Shown one piece after another: positions 1-11,895 of a stretch of DNA of 43,982 nucleotides. This DNA comes from Rhizophagus sp. LPA8_4_AMF (taxonomy: Eukaryota; Glomeromycota; Glomeromycetes; Glomerales; Glomeraceae), in assembly GCA_021464525.1 (NCBI GenBank), contig JADRCO010000198.1, forward strand, positions 1 through 43,982, given 5' to 3'. The notes beneath the pieces were generated by a model that saw only the letters and a program-made list of their open reading frames with translations, had not been told where the DNA came from and ran no database searches. The position numbers and the translations under genes were made by a program. Position 1 is the first letter of the stretch; each line of letters opens with the position of its first letter.

Positions 1-48
1 AAAAAAGTTTAATTAATATGATGGTCATTCTGGTCCGGATAATAATAT

Positions 49-133
49 TGTTATTGTACGGGCGCTTAATAATGATCTGATGTGGAGCTTCGCGCCACAT
101 CATACCATTATTAAGCACGCCCGTACAATAACA
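49..133. repeat. Near-perfect 85-bp hairpin (inverted repeat)
   Basis: Two arms of about 38 bases face each other around a loop of about 9 bases. The left arm starts TGTTATTGTACGGGC and the right arm ends GCCCGTACAATAACA. Both carry CTTAATAATG/CATTATTAAG and ATGTGG/CCACAT blocks, with only a few mismatches and a short indel. The arms are far more GC-rich than the surrounding DNA. It could be a miniature fold-back element or a structured non-coding RNA. No coding frame runs through it. Confidence 0.8.
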
Positions 134-1760
134 TATAAATAATTTATCTAAACCTATTTGGCTGCATAATAACGTATTTTATCAAATTTTTATAATAATA
201 AGACTAATAGAAAATGACTTCTCTACAACTAAATATGTGAGTAAAGTACAATTTGCGGCCAAAAAAAAAATTTTAATATTTTTCTTTATTATTAATCGAT
301 TAATAATTATTAGATTTTTATCCGGTTAAAGTTTTTTTTGTCGGTGTCAACTTCTAAATTGTTATGTTTTTTTTTGCATATTTGAATTTTAAATGCATTG
401 TTAATGATAAAAATTTTGAGTTCGTTTCAATAGTTAGTTTCTAGTTATAATATTGTTAGTATATAATTTTACGTTTTAAGTATTTTATAAATATAAAAAC
501 AATAGGTATTGGTTTTCGTCGGTAAAATCTGGAAAGAAGTTGTGCTTTTTCTTTTCTCTGTATGAGTGTATGTAGCTTTATTTGCAGTAATTTTTGGACA
601 AAAATTCACGAGATAGTTTTTTTTTGCGAACGTAAATCTCACTTTCGTATCACGTGATCAGGACCTTGCCACGTGACATCCAGCCAATAATATTAAAAAT
701 ACCAATCCCGTGGCATTTACAATCGGGTAACAAATACAATGAAAATCATCTGTTTCAGGTGGGTTGTATTTAGACAAAGTCATTAACTGTTAATAATAAT
801 TATTATAAATTAAAATTATTAAAATTGCGAAACAATAATATAAATAAAATAATATATTATCATCACAAAGATTTGTACATGAAACATTTTAGACAAAAAA
901 CAATATTATGCTACAAAAAAGTCGTCATTGAGGCATTGTATAAAATTGGAAACAATAAAATATATGAAACGTTATTTCGCTTAATACTCAAGTCAGGTAT
1001 TAAACAAATATCAAACGGATATTAATTCCGTAAAATTTATATTTTAAAAATATGAAAGAATTATTTCTTTAAGGAGATTAAAGAATATTAAGAAAATTTA
1101 AATAAAATTTCATTAATTTAATTAATGCCCGATTGCACGGTATATTTTACGATATTGAAATTTGATATCTCATATCAAAATACTAAAAATATTAACTGAA
1201 CGGAGCGAACAGTAGCAGAGCACTCTTCATTCTATATAACATGAACTAAAATTCATTAATAACAAGAATATTAAGTTATTCAATAGGACCCTAAATAAAA
1301 AGCAAAAATACGATATGTCAACTTATAGTTAACAAAAAAATATAATTTGTTATTTGACACAAACTGGTTTATTTTATAATTGAACCCCAAACAAAGCTCA
1401 TTGATTTCTGACACTCATTTAATTACGGCCGATGTGTATCAAAATTTCATATGATCAGATTTCATCGATATAAATGTATAAATGGTATACAAAAAAATTA
1501 AGTACTTTCAATAGAATCCTAAATAGAAGAGAAAACAAATTGTTGTTAAATCATTGCTAATTCGATCATAATGATCATTATAAAACATTTATAATAATAA
1601 TTTATGATTTAACTGACAAAAATTATATAAATATCGTTTGTTATCCTGTCAGCTTCGATACTGATCATTTTTTCTTATTATTTATTGTTCATATTATTTA
1701 TCATTTTAAATATATTTATCAATAATTCCTTTTAAATTATTATTTTAGTCTTTATTCCTA
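134..1760. other. Intergenic, AT-rich
   Basis: No supported gene. Open frames here are short, AT-rich and lack a convincing start. Palindromic CACGTG E-box-like words occur near 651 and 680. The last 120 bases before the F-box gene carry a TATA-like AAATATATTTA near 1708 and a pyrimidine/AT-rich leader. Confidence 0.6.
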
Positions 1761-3185
1761 ATGATACAACTAGTTGAAGACGTTCTCTTGATAGTTTTTA
1801 CCAAATTGCAAAATGATCCCGCTTCCTTATATTCATGTATTTTAGTGAATAAATCATGGTGTCAAATAGCCGTACCTGTATTATGGAAATATTTTTCTTA
1901 TGCTCCTTACGATCATAAACAAGAATCGCGTGAAAAACTTTACAATGTTATTGCGCATTTTTTACCAAATAGCTCAAAAGATAAATTGACTAAAAATAAC
2001 ATTAAATTACCCTTAAATCTGATTTCAAACACGTTATTGTTTAATTACATGGAATTTTTTACCCGTCTAACATCTTCTTTGATTAAAGATATGGCCCAAC
2101 TTTTAATTAAGGAAAATTCTAACTATAAAATAAATTTGGTAGAACATGAAATTTACAATCTAATTTTTAATAGATGTAAAAATATAAGGCATTTTAATTG
2201 GAATACTAATATACAATTATACTTATGTCCAAATGCAGAAGAATTTTTTTCCAATATACGTTCATTAGAATTTAATCTTTTATTCATAACTCCAGTAATG
2301 TTACTTAGTCTTGCCGTGATTTGTCAAAATATAACGGATCTTAAGATACAAAATTGTGGTGAAGACAGTTTAGATTTGGTTCTGTTTATTAAAATGCAAA
2401 ATAATTTGCAGTCTTTGAGTTTAAATTTTGGTAACAAGGAAGTACAATACATACAATTAAGCAATGTTATTGGTCAAAAAGCTGATACATTAAAAAAAAT
2501 TACATTAGGGCCAATGATTACATTAATTCGACCTACGTTTTTTCCATCATTAACATATTTGCGATATTTGTCCCTAAATAATGATGATTGTGATTTATAT
2601 GAGAGCGTGAACTGGCAACAATGGGGACAATATATAAGCATGACCTCTTTTCCATATCTTCAATACCTTAAAACTTCATATTTATTAAGTGGTATTGAAT
2701 GTTTAATAATTGAAAGATCTGGAGGAAATATTTTAGAAATTAATATATGCCATCCACTTGAGACCCAGGATTATCCAATTGAAAATAAAAAATTAATCAA
2801 TATGATCTCTCTATATTGTCCAAAGATAATAAAGTTAACTTTGGACGTTAATCCTTGTAATTTAATAGAAATCAGTAATCTTCTCTCAAATTGTTCATTA
2901 TTGGAAAAAATATATTTTACAACAAAAGACTATATATTGCCCAATGGAGATGAACTACTAAGGATTATGAGCAATATATCACCAGCTACATTGCAAGAAT
3001 TTTCATTTGGAGACAAATGGAATTTCTCATTAAAAGGGTTAGAATCATTTTTTGAAGATTGGAAACATAAAAATAAATTTCCAATCAAATTTACTCATTA
3101 TTACAATGAATTTGTTGGTACACCATGGACTATTAAACATATCAAAATGACGGAAAAGTATCAGAATGAAAGTGTAATTAGATAA
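1761..3185 (+). CDS. F-box / leucine-rich-repeat-like protein
   Basis: Intact single-exon frame of 474 residues. Residues 1-45 look like a fungal F-box: a short hydrophobic helix (VEDVLLIVFTKL), then LYSCILVNKSWCQIAVPVLW, the signature found in the large F-box families of Rhizophagus-type genomes. The rest (about 150-440) is made of irregular leucine/isoleucine-rich repeats such as LQSLSLNF, LRYLSLNN and IIKLTLDV. By family knowledge the F-box would bind Skp1 in an SCF ubiquitin ligase and the LRR face would choose the substrate; the substrate is unknown. The ATG at 1761 is chosen because the F-box begins at once after it. An AATAAA polyadenylation-like signal lies at about 3355. There is no frameshift or internal stop, so the gene is probably functional. 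Function beyond F-box/LRR is inference. Confidence 0.88.
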   Translation: MIQLVEDVLLIVFTKLQNDPASLYSCILVNKSWCQIAVPVLWKYFSYAPYDHKQESREKLYNVIAHFLPNSSKDKLTKNNIKLPLNLISNTLLFNYMEFFTRLTSSLIKDMAQLLIKENSNYKINLVEHEIYNLIFNRCKNIRHFNWNTNIQLYLCPNAEEFFSNIRSLEFNLLFITPVMLLSLAVICQNITDLKIQNCGEDSLDLVLFIKMQNNLQSLSLNFGNKEVQYIQLSNVIGQKADTLKKITLGPMITLIRPTFFPSLTYLRYLSLNNDDCDLYESVNWQQWGQYISMTSFPYLQYLKTSYLLSGIECLIIERSGGNILEINICHPLETQDYPIENKKLINMISLYCPKIIKLTLDVNPCNLIEISNLLSNCSLLEKIYFTTKDYILPNGDELLRIMSNISPATLQEFSFGDKWNFSLKGLESFFEDWKHKNKFPIKFTHYYNEFVGTPWTIKHIKMTEKYQNESVIR

Positions 3186-4640
3186 AAATTCTATTTTCTA
3201 AATATTTCATTATTTTATATAAACTTTATTGAGTTTAAAAATTAATTTTATACTATTAAAATGTGCGTTCTAAAAAGAAAATAGAAAACATTGAACATTT
3301 AAGCTTTAGTGGAGTAAATAATATATAAACAAAAATTTATTTAGATGTACTTCTAATAAAGCTTGGACTCGATCGAGAATTTTATGAGTAACTTGAGTCA
3401 ATGCCATAGTGTAAGCCAAAATTGTTTATAATTTTGGCCAACTTCACAATATGGTCTTTTTGATGTGCAATCGTGCGAGTCTAAGCTCTAATTCTCTTTA
3501 TAAAAGTAATTTTATTCATTATAAAAATCCGAACAGATTATTTAATACACCTATTATGATGCGACTTAATAGTGTTACGTCATTAAACTGGCACTCTATC
3601 CACCATAATTTTTATGTACATTGAATCAAATTGCACAAATAACGTTTTTAAAGAAAGAATTTTTAAGATATAAGAATTCTGTAAAAAATTTATTTCATAA
3701 CACATAAAAGGCATAGATTAAATTGTGCTAAAACATTTGAGAAAATGCTTCATAAACAAAATTAAATGAAAACCTTAAAAAGAGTGCATAATTCTGCACT
3801 TACTGTATTATTAATGAATAATTTATTTAACATCAAGTAGTGTTATTACTTACTAGCCAAAAAAATTTTGGTAACATGATATGACGAATTTTATTGACCA
3901 GATTCATTTTGTATAACATTTATCAGATAAATTTCAAATGCAAAGAAACGTTTATTTTTTAAAAATATAGTGTTGGCTTTTTTTAGTAAAATATTAGCGG
4001 GGACCCGTCACATCGGAACTAATGATTTTTGATCAATAAACTTTATATGATAAATTATGTGCATAAAAATGATAAAATATATATATCATATAAATAAGCA
4101 GAGATGTATAGAAAAATCTATAGATTATTTTAGTGAAAATAGCGATTATATGCTAAAATAGTTTTTTTAAAAAAATTTACAATTGAAAACAGCGGTAAGA
4201 TAACCCAATATATCAAATAGCTTACACTGTTATTTAATACAAAAAAAAATGTATAACAACGTAATATGATTATTTCTATGCAACCAATATATTTTTGTCA
4301 TATTAATCTGAATCTGGTATTTCAATTCATTATTTTTTTTTTTTATTTTTTGAACTTATATATGCTTGCAAAAATATCTTCAGATTTTGTATTTCGACAA
4401 TCATTTCATCGACAAGACATTTCGTAGTGCTTCATCAATCCGGGTGAAATCCGTTATCTGGATTGAATAATGATTAAATCCGAAAGGAAATTTTTAATTA
4501 ATGAAACCCTGATAAAAAAAAAATTGCTTTAAAATTACATTATTTGCGTGACATTAAAAAATATTAGACAAGAATATTATAATGAAATAATTATTATTAC
4601 CTTAAATTTTTATTATTATCACATATCATTTACCAATTAA
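3186..4640. other. Intergenic, no gene seen
   Basis: AT-rich sequence with poly-T/poly-A runs and no frame that resembles a protein. Near 4431-4490 short CGGAT/ATCCG words begin; these become dense in the next stretch. Confidence 0.5.
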
Positions 4641-4664
4641 AAAATATCTAAATTTCTTTAAAAT

Positions 4665-4845
4665 AGTGTCTGGATCCCGTTAATCCGGATATCTTCAATC
4701 CGAATAATTATCCGGATAAACGGATTGAACGGATATAAATCCGGTGGATATCCTCGCAAAATTCGAAATATAGTGGATACTTGAAAAATTTGATTGTCAG
4801 GATTGTCGGGTACTCGGGTTACCCGGGTAGTCGGGTTATTAGAAA
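4665..4845. repeat. ATCCGG- and TCGGGT-rich low-complexity repeat
   Basis: Between 4665 and 4760 the word ATCCGGAT and one-base variants recur on both strands (AATCCGGATA, ATCCGAAT, TCCGGATAA, ACGGATT). From about 4797 the motif changes to TCGGGTAnTCGGGTT with a central ACCCGGGT palindrome. The open frame across this stretch on the minus strand (75 codons) is a by-product of the repeat and not a gene. Confidence 0.55.
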
Positions 4846-4870
4846 AGATATATACCACGTGGCATACTGT

Positions 4871-6090
4871 ACATATATTATGCAAAGTGAGTATACTATA
4901 TAATATGTAAAATTATAACATAAATTAATAATTTTTTTTCAACAAAATTACTTTATTTGATTTTTTATTGAACAATAACATTTTCTTTGGAATTTCGCTT
5001 AAATGCCTGTCCACCTTTCAAAATCCTTTCAACTATTAATAAGTTCCGTATAAAAAGATATACATAAGCCAGTAAAGCCACTTTAAGCCCCATCCTTACT
5101 TCAATCATAAGGCAAACAAATAAAATAATTTTAATAATCACAAGGGTTTAATATTTTATGCTGTGTATCAAATTTACATCCTTCATAATAAAATAAAATT
5201 ATATTATTACTTCAATATTGAATCTAAATAGAGAGTAATACTAATAATGCTAAATTCAGAAATCTCTAATGTGAAAATACATTGTTAACCAAATGATTTT
5301 TAATCTGTAAAAGTTTTCTGGATAATCTTGTATATCTAAGAACAAAGAAAAAAAAAAAATTTTTTTTTATTAATTATTTTTTTCTTTCTCAGGTATTTAA
5401 ACATGTTTTAGAATGGAAAAAAAGATTTCCGTAATTTTCATGCATTGAAGTAATATGTAAGCCACTTATAAGCCCCGGTTATATATATATATATATATAT
5501 TATCATTGTTTGTTTAATATCAATAATTACTAGTTAAACATATAAGGTTGAAATTTTAGTGCTTTTGTAAATACAGCCAAAAACTATTACCATGTGGCGA
5601 AATTTAGAAATCTGATTTTCATAATCTGACCAATAATCATATGATAAATTGAATAATACTTAAATAATATATTAAGCCACTTATAAGCCTTGTCTAATGT
5701 TTTGCAGATACTGTAATAATCCTATCATTGAATCATTAAATGAAAACCTTGTGTTTATAATTCGACTGAAGCCTTGGCAAATATTTCCAATAAATATATT
5801 AATAATCGAAACAAAAACTAAATATTCACATTATTTTAACATGTATATAAACCATAAAATTTTGTGCCAACTTTCTTTTTAAAGAATAGAACACACAAAC
5901 ATTTGTTTAAATAAATATAATTCCCTCATTTCGCTTTCTATTCTAATAACATTCATTTACCATAGTAACCCTTCCTTTAATTTACCCTAATTACTTCCTG
6001 TCTCACCACCTCTATCCTAATTCCTAATCTTAATCCCTTTTCTTTTACCTTATTTCTCTTCCATTCCTAATTCGTTACTCTAATTCCCTT
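4871..6090. other. Intergenic with short direct repeats, a TA microsatellite and a pyrimidine-rich tract
   Basis: A 16-18 base word close to AAGCCACTTATAAGCC occurs at about 5087, 5458 and 5674. A (TA)n tract is at about 5480-5501. From about 5925 the plus strand becomes strongly C/T-rich with recurring CTAATTCC words. No gene is seen. Confidence 0.5.
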
Positions 6091-6268
6091 CCCTGTAAAA
6101 AAAGTTGATCCGTTTTTTATATACCATCTTTTTTCTGTAAAAGGCTCATATTTCCAGAATTAATAACCTCATACCACAGAATTTATCACATTTTCCATGA
6201 ATGGATCCATGAAAAGCTCATTTTTTACCAAGTTTTTACTTAAATAACGGATAAAATTTTTTATAGGG
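6091..6268. mobile_element. MITE-like element, CCCTRTAAAA termini (178 bp)
   Basis: Starts CCCTGTAAAAAAAGTTGATC and ends with the inverted match GATAAAATTTTTTATAGGG. The inverted repeats are about 28 bases with several mismatches, including a shared ATCCGTT core. It sits inside a C/T-rich tract, which continues on both sides, so it reads as an insertion. CTT on both flanks could be a 3-bp target duplication, but that is weak. A truncated relative lies at 20554. No coding capacity. Confidence 0.7.
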
Positions 6269-7640
6269 CTTCCTTTACTGGCTTTACATAATACCATGGG
6301 TCTAGTTATATGACCTTATTTTCCTTTGCTCTAATCCCTCATTATAGTCCCTCAATAATCCTAATTTTCTACTTTTCTATCCTTTCTAATTGCAAAAGTT
6401 CAAATACTAAAATCAAATCATTGTTTGTATTCTTATTTCTCATTTATATTTATTTCATCTCCTTTAAATAAACACCTTACAAAAATTAATATTAAACAAC
6501 AACTTTAATTAACCCAAATACTTACCAGATATTTCACATTGAAATGTAGTTTTTAATATATAAAAGTATTTCCTTTTCTACTATATACTTTTTACTTAAT
6601 ATGGATTCTAAAAATATATATGGGAAACTTTTATTGAAGAAACTTAAAGTGAGAGAAGAATAAGAATTCTGACAAACTCCTAATTACATATATTTAACAA
6701 ATATCAAAACTGAATATGTGTTTAAACTTCTGAAACATAGAATAAAAAGAAAAGAAGAACAAATATATTTACAATAAGCTAATAAATTTATTATTATTAC
6801 TTTATATTGCAAAGGAAATGTCAGTTAGTGATAATGCCTTATTTACTCATTAATAAATTTCAGAAATAGAAATAATCGCCAAAAAATATATTTAATATTG
6901 AAGATATTTTATTAATTTAAAACAATTATAATAATCAAATTAGATGAGTGGACAAAGAAATCTAATTGTACAATAGATAAGATCTCTTAATTATATTTTT
7001 GATTTTACCTTCAATTTTTTATTAATATTCCAATTTACTTTTAGCTTAAAATTCAAATAATCCCTTAAACAGTTGGACAGGCTTAAACAAAAACAGTACT
7101 TGAGTATTCATGCTCAATTAACAATTTCAAAGAAAGAATACACAATACTTATCCACTGTTATTACAAGAATTTAAATATAGAATATTGATTAATTGTTGA
7201 TTATTAAAGTAATTAATTCTATACAGTATCATGCACTCTGAATCATATCACCAAGAAGTTTCAAAAAGGAGTTGAAAAATCCACATTTTCAGATAGGATC
7301 TAGATAAGTTTCACCTATAATGTAGCTGGATAATTAAACAGAACTAACTAGAAAAACTTTTGCAAATAAGGAATATTTATATATATTTTCCAAAATAGTT
7401 GCACGCCATTCTGCTACCTGTCAAAAAAAATCAAAAGACCGTTTTCGCACTCTTAAAGCACTTTAAATTTATTAAATAGATTAGGATCTATACCAGTTTC
7501 ATCTAAAATTATGACTTTTGCAATTAAGAGAAAGTTATATTTATTATTAAAAAAATAAAGAAAGTGGGATTAGGAGCTCATCTATAATGTAACAGGATAA
7601 TTGCCAGAATTGATCAGTCAAGACTGTTTGTTATAGGACT
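6269..7640. other. Intergenic, AT-rich
   Basis: The C/T-rich tract continues to about 6480, then ordinary AT-rich sequence follows. No frame longer than chance was recognised. Confidence 0.5.
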
Positions 7641-7669
7641 TTGACAAATGGATAGAAAAAGTACAAATT

Positions 7670-8217
7670 TAGGTAAAGGGAAGAGGCTGGATGAGTACAT
7701 CCTTAATTATTTTAATAGTAATAATATTGAACCAAAAGATAATTATAATTGGCTATTAAATAATCAGCCAATAATTTTTTACTGGTGTATTTATATTATT
7801 ATGGAATCAGAATAAACATATTAACACGAAAAAGTGTCTGATTTATTTTAATCAGAACAAAATCATCATACATCAGCACTATATTATTGTTGGACTTTGT
7901 TATCAAAATGAACATGGGATTGAAAAAATGAGAACTCAGCTCTTAGATGTTTCGAATTCCTGGCAAGGAATAATATTTCCATAGGGTGTCAATCAAGATA
8001 TTTTAACTGTATCTTATTTGTGTATGTAGATGCTGAGTGTGCTGTTCAGGTCTCTCATAAAAGCATGTGTGATTCTGAAATATATCAAATACTTGTGAAC
8101 TGGCTCAAATGTTCTTATGATATTGAAGTCACCAGTCAATGGCATTTGGATATATGTTATTTGAAAATCATATTTAATATAAATCAGATTTTCACTCAGG
8201 ATATTTTTATTTTATGA
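7670..8217 (+). pseudogene. Decayed Sel1-like-repeat segment (protein kinase/Sel1 family type)
   Basis: Reading the three plus frames in turn gives pieces that line up with the linker plus Sel1-repeat region common in Rhizophagus kinase-Sel1 proteins. First comes DEYILNYFNSNN with YNWLLNNQ, then FLLVYLYYYGI in a second frame, then IIVGLCYQNEHGIEK, then ALRCFEFLARNN. The YYYGI and GLCYQNEHGI words are the typical 'LGYCYxxGIG' turn of Sel1 repeats, which form helical TPR-like solenoids that bind other proteins. Several stops and frameshifts break it, so it is a relic. The last part (8020-8217) is open in one frame but unrecognised. No kinase domain is visible nearby. Confidence 0.5.
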
Positions 8218-9090
8218 AAATAATCACATTACTTATAATATAAGAAGAATGATAAATTATGGAATACTGAAAGAATCAAGCAGATATTATTATTAATAGA
8301 ATATAATTTTAGAAAGTTATTATTTTACATAAGTATAATTGTCAACAGAAAAAATAATTAGTAGAAGGAATTATAAGAAATGTATTTAAAATCACCTGAA
8401 TCATTTGAGCTGATGTAACCAAAAAATCAAAACTTAAAATTCTCACAGATTTAATTTTAATGATAATGGAATTGGCCAGAATTGAATAAAACTCTCATAT
8501 GAGAAAGTGTTGGTTTTCTCAATATAATATTGTGTTACAAAAATTGGTTTTATTAGCATATATTTTATTTATTTTATTTTATTATTTGTGTAGTTTATTT
8601 ATTGATATATAACTTAATGGGAAAAATCAACAGAAATCGGAATATTAGATAATAAGTGGCTGAATGATGATCATTGGAGGCTTAGTGGTACAATTTGTAC
8701 TTCAGACAAGATGGGACAAGGGACTGTGGATTATTTGGCCAAAAGGCAAATTGAACTATAGACGAAATTGTACCAAATTTTGGATCTTGAACTTTGGAAT
8801 TAATTAGATAGTTTATTCTTGCATAAGGAATAACGAATATTACAGAGCGCCGAGTGAGGCAGTAATATGGTCAATTTCTTACCGATTTATTTCCAAATTT
8901 TATTATATATCATATTTATTTATTTATTTATTTATTTATGTTTAGTGAAAGAGGTATACATATAGAGAAAATTGAATTAAGCCGAAGCTACATTACGTAT
9001 TCACATTCGCATCCGTCATCCAAGGACCAACACACCCAGATTTTATTATTTATCAATATTTACTATCCGACGAATAGTATAAAATCGGTA
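8218..9090. other. Intergenic with TTTA microsatellite
   Basis: AT-rich. A (TTTA)n run occupies about 8914-8940. No gene recognised. Confidence 0.5.
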
Positions 9091-9093
9091 GTG

Positions 9094-9900
9094 TCACGTG
9101 ACTGATGATCATGTCGATCACGCCCACGAATGCCTTGAATGTTTAATATGTCACATCGCATGTAGATCACATTTCGTTAACAATAATTATCATATTAATT
9201 TTATGCATTTTATTAGTGATAATTATCTTGTTGTTTATTTTAGTTATGTTTATTTTATGTATTTTATTTATTATATTTATTATACTTATTTTATTTATCT
9301 TATTTATTATGTTTATTATTTTTATTTTAGTTATTATGTTTATTTTATTTACTATATCACAATATGTAATAAAAATATTATAAATAAAGCTCTGCCATGA
9401 TGCAGACAGAGTGTGTGTGAGTTTTAATACAAAAACGAATATTATCAGTGATTGACAACAGGGAATCCAGCCAACGTAACGGTGCTGTTGTCTCCACATC
9501 TTAATTGATTATCGTAAATTAACCTTCTGCTTACATTCTACAGTATTATAAACGTTTATTTTTATAAACACACAAGAACTGGCGTGACAGTAGTGACAAT
9601 TGTCACGTCAATATCACGTGATGTGGATCATTACTGAGTTGATCAATGTACGGAATGTAAAGAAATATGATAGATCTTTATCGCAGACCCAGGGAGTGTT
9701 CGTGTGTGTTCATTCCTGATTTTTAATAAAAGATAAATTTTACTTTTGTATAATCCTTAATTCGTGCTTGATTGTGTATGCAAAAGGTGTTGCTGCACTT
9801 TACTCACGTCTGATTGGATTTGTTTGTGTAGTTTCTTGTTATTAAATCCTTCTGCTTACATTGTTTATTATTACAAACACTGAAAGAACTGCTTAACAAT
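9094..9900. repeat. Two diverged direct copies, possible LTR remnants
   Basis: Two blocks share order and words. Each begins near a TGTCACGT box (9094 and about 9599) followed by ATCACG/GATCA words. Each ends with CTTCTGCTTACATT, then an ATTAT-AAAC stretch and AAGAACTG (about 9522-9576 and 9849-9893). The repeat of both ends at about 330-500 base spacing suggests decayed LTRs or a tandem duplication. Between them lies a long TTTAT-type low-complexity run (9225-9360) that produces artefactual open frames on both strands. No retroelement protein was found beside them. Confidence 0.3.
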
Positions 9901-11895
9901 ATTTATGAAATCGAAATAGAGCTTTCATACAAGGAAGCATCTAGAGAAGTTTATGGAATTGAAATAAATATATCATACGAGAAGTGTACAGGCTTCTCAT
10001 ATCATTATTAGTTTTTCATAAATATAGTAGGTTATTTGAATCTTCCGGAAATTTACAATTTATAGATAGCAAGAAAGCCAAGAATTTAGTAATGTATTCA
10101 GTTGGTATGACTAATATTTTGTATAATATAAGAATAAAACAGTATTTATGGTATATTTATTAGATTTCAAAGAACCAGTTACCTGCTAAAATAAGTACTA
10201 GTTCACAATAAGTTATCAAAAGAGCAATGGTACAAGATTTTACTGAAAGAAATAAGGAAATTTCAAAAGAAGTTGAGAATATGCAACAAAATCAGTAGTC
10301 TTTAATTAGGATATTAGTAACTAGAAAATTTAATGGTTTTTAACAGAAAATAAATTCAAAAAGAATTTGTAATTAAAGATAAAATACCATATATTTTATA
10401 CTAATTTATATTAAGTGTGATATTTTACTGAATTTATAATACTGCTGGTATAAAGAATCAAACAGAATATAATGGGAATCAACTTATTCTACAGTATGAG
10501 CAGGTGGACATTTTGTATCATGTTTAGAAATTAGAATTCTCACTTTATATTGGATTAATAAGCTATATATAGTAAGATATAAAACCTCTCAAGTTTTATA
10601 GAATTACTAATTTATTGATGTACTAAATAAAAAAATATTTTAATAATAATATTATAAAATTTTAGTCCTTTATAAAATCAATTCGTAATTTGTAAAATTT
10701 TAACATATGAAATAGTTGGAGGAAGTATACAAGACCTAATAAAAATAAATAATTCAGGTAAATTTCTATAGAATACCTGTACGTAATTCTGGCCTTAAAT
10801 ATTAATTGATAATTGATCATTAGTATAACATGTATTTTAAATTTATTATACAAATTTATAAAATTGTACAGGTTTGTAATTAGTATTAAACGTACAAACA
10901 AGAATACTATGTTTATTATAACAGATAAAATATACATATACCGTATCTTATATATGTAGTGCTTTTAAAAAGAAGTTAAAGCATGATAAAATTTCCTACA
11001 TGATGTTAATAAAATAAATAATCCAATTCATAATTACTATTTCTTCACTTATCCAGCTATAACATACATCTTAATTCCAAATGATTTTAAAGAATGAGCT
11101 TTTTCAAATTTATATGTAATGAATAATCTTTGCATAAAGAATTATTATCCAAAGTAATAATCCGTTTTTTCAAATTAGCTTTACAATTATTATTCAACAC
11201 ATATTGAATTATTGCCAAAATTTTAACTCATATCAATTCCAAAATTAGATCCCAATGTTTAAGACTTTTAATAATGAGATGAATGAAATTATTGAATCAG
11301 AAAATATTTTTGAGTAGAATCGTAGCTATATTTGGAGTAATATTTGTATTTAAAGTTAACATTAATGATGATTCACTACAAAGATAACAAATTTTTTTTT
11401 CCATGAACACTTCCATATTACAATACCATAGTTTAAATTCTTTAAGATGTAATTTACTCTTAGATAATTATTAAATCCCTTACAAAATAAAGATTCAATT
11501 TTGGTATTAATTTGTTGAAAAAATCAATCAATAAATATTTAAAGAATTAAATGTAAACTCAAGGTAAAATACCGGCATGATATAAATAATTAATAGAAAT
11601 AGATATGATTATAGTAATAGGAAACTAAATACTAAATATATAAATAATAATAAAAAATTGAAATACAGTATAATATATACGTATGCATGATGAAGACAAA
11701 ATTGGGGAAAAATGAAATAATAACATGAATAGAAATCAATATTTAGTATTTATAAGAAAAAATCAAAAAGCCTGAATTATAAAAATATAATAATTTACAT
11801 TTAATTACAGACAATGTGTTAATGGAAACAGACTCGCCAAATTTAATACAATGCAAAGGGTGTAATTTAAATCTTAAAAGAAACATGAATGTTAG
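9901..11895. other. Intergenic, no gene seen
   Basis: AT-rich sequence. A 91-codon minus-strand frame at 10662-10937 is almost all Ile/Leu/Phe/Tyr/Asn/Lys, as expected from random AT-rich DNA. Confidence 0.5.

Noticed and set aside
825-1025. 66-codon plus frame
   Set aside because: Begins without an ATG, composition is that of random AT-rich DNA (Ile/Lys/Asn/Tyr), and no splice or promoter context supports it.
4658-4885. 75-codon minus frame
   Set aside because: Runs through the ATCCGG/TCGGGT repeat; the repeat alone explains the open frame.
8660-8720. tRNA-like GGCTTAGTGGTA word
   Set aside because: No matching T-arm, anticodon stem or acceptor pairing nearby.
9098-9499. Overlapping frames on both strands
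   Set aside because: Produced by a TTTAT-type low-complexity run; Tyr/Phe/Ile or Asn/Lys/Ile repeats only.
10662-10937. 91-codon minus frame
   Set aside because: Hydrophobic AT-biased composition with no motif; looks like chance.
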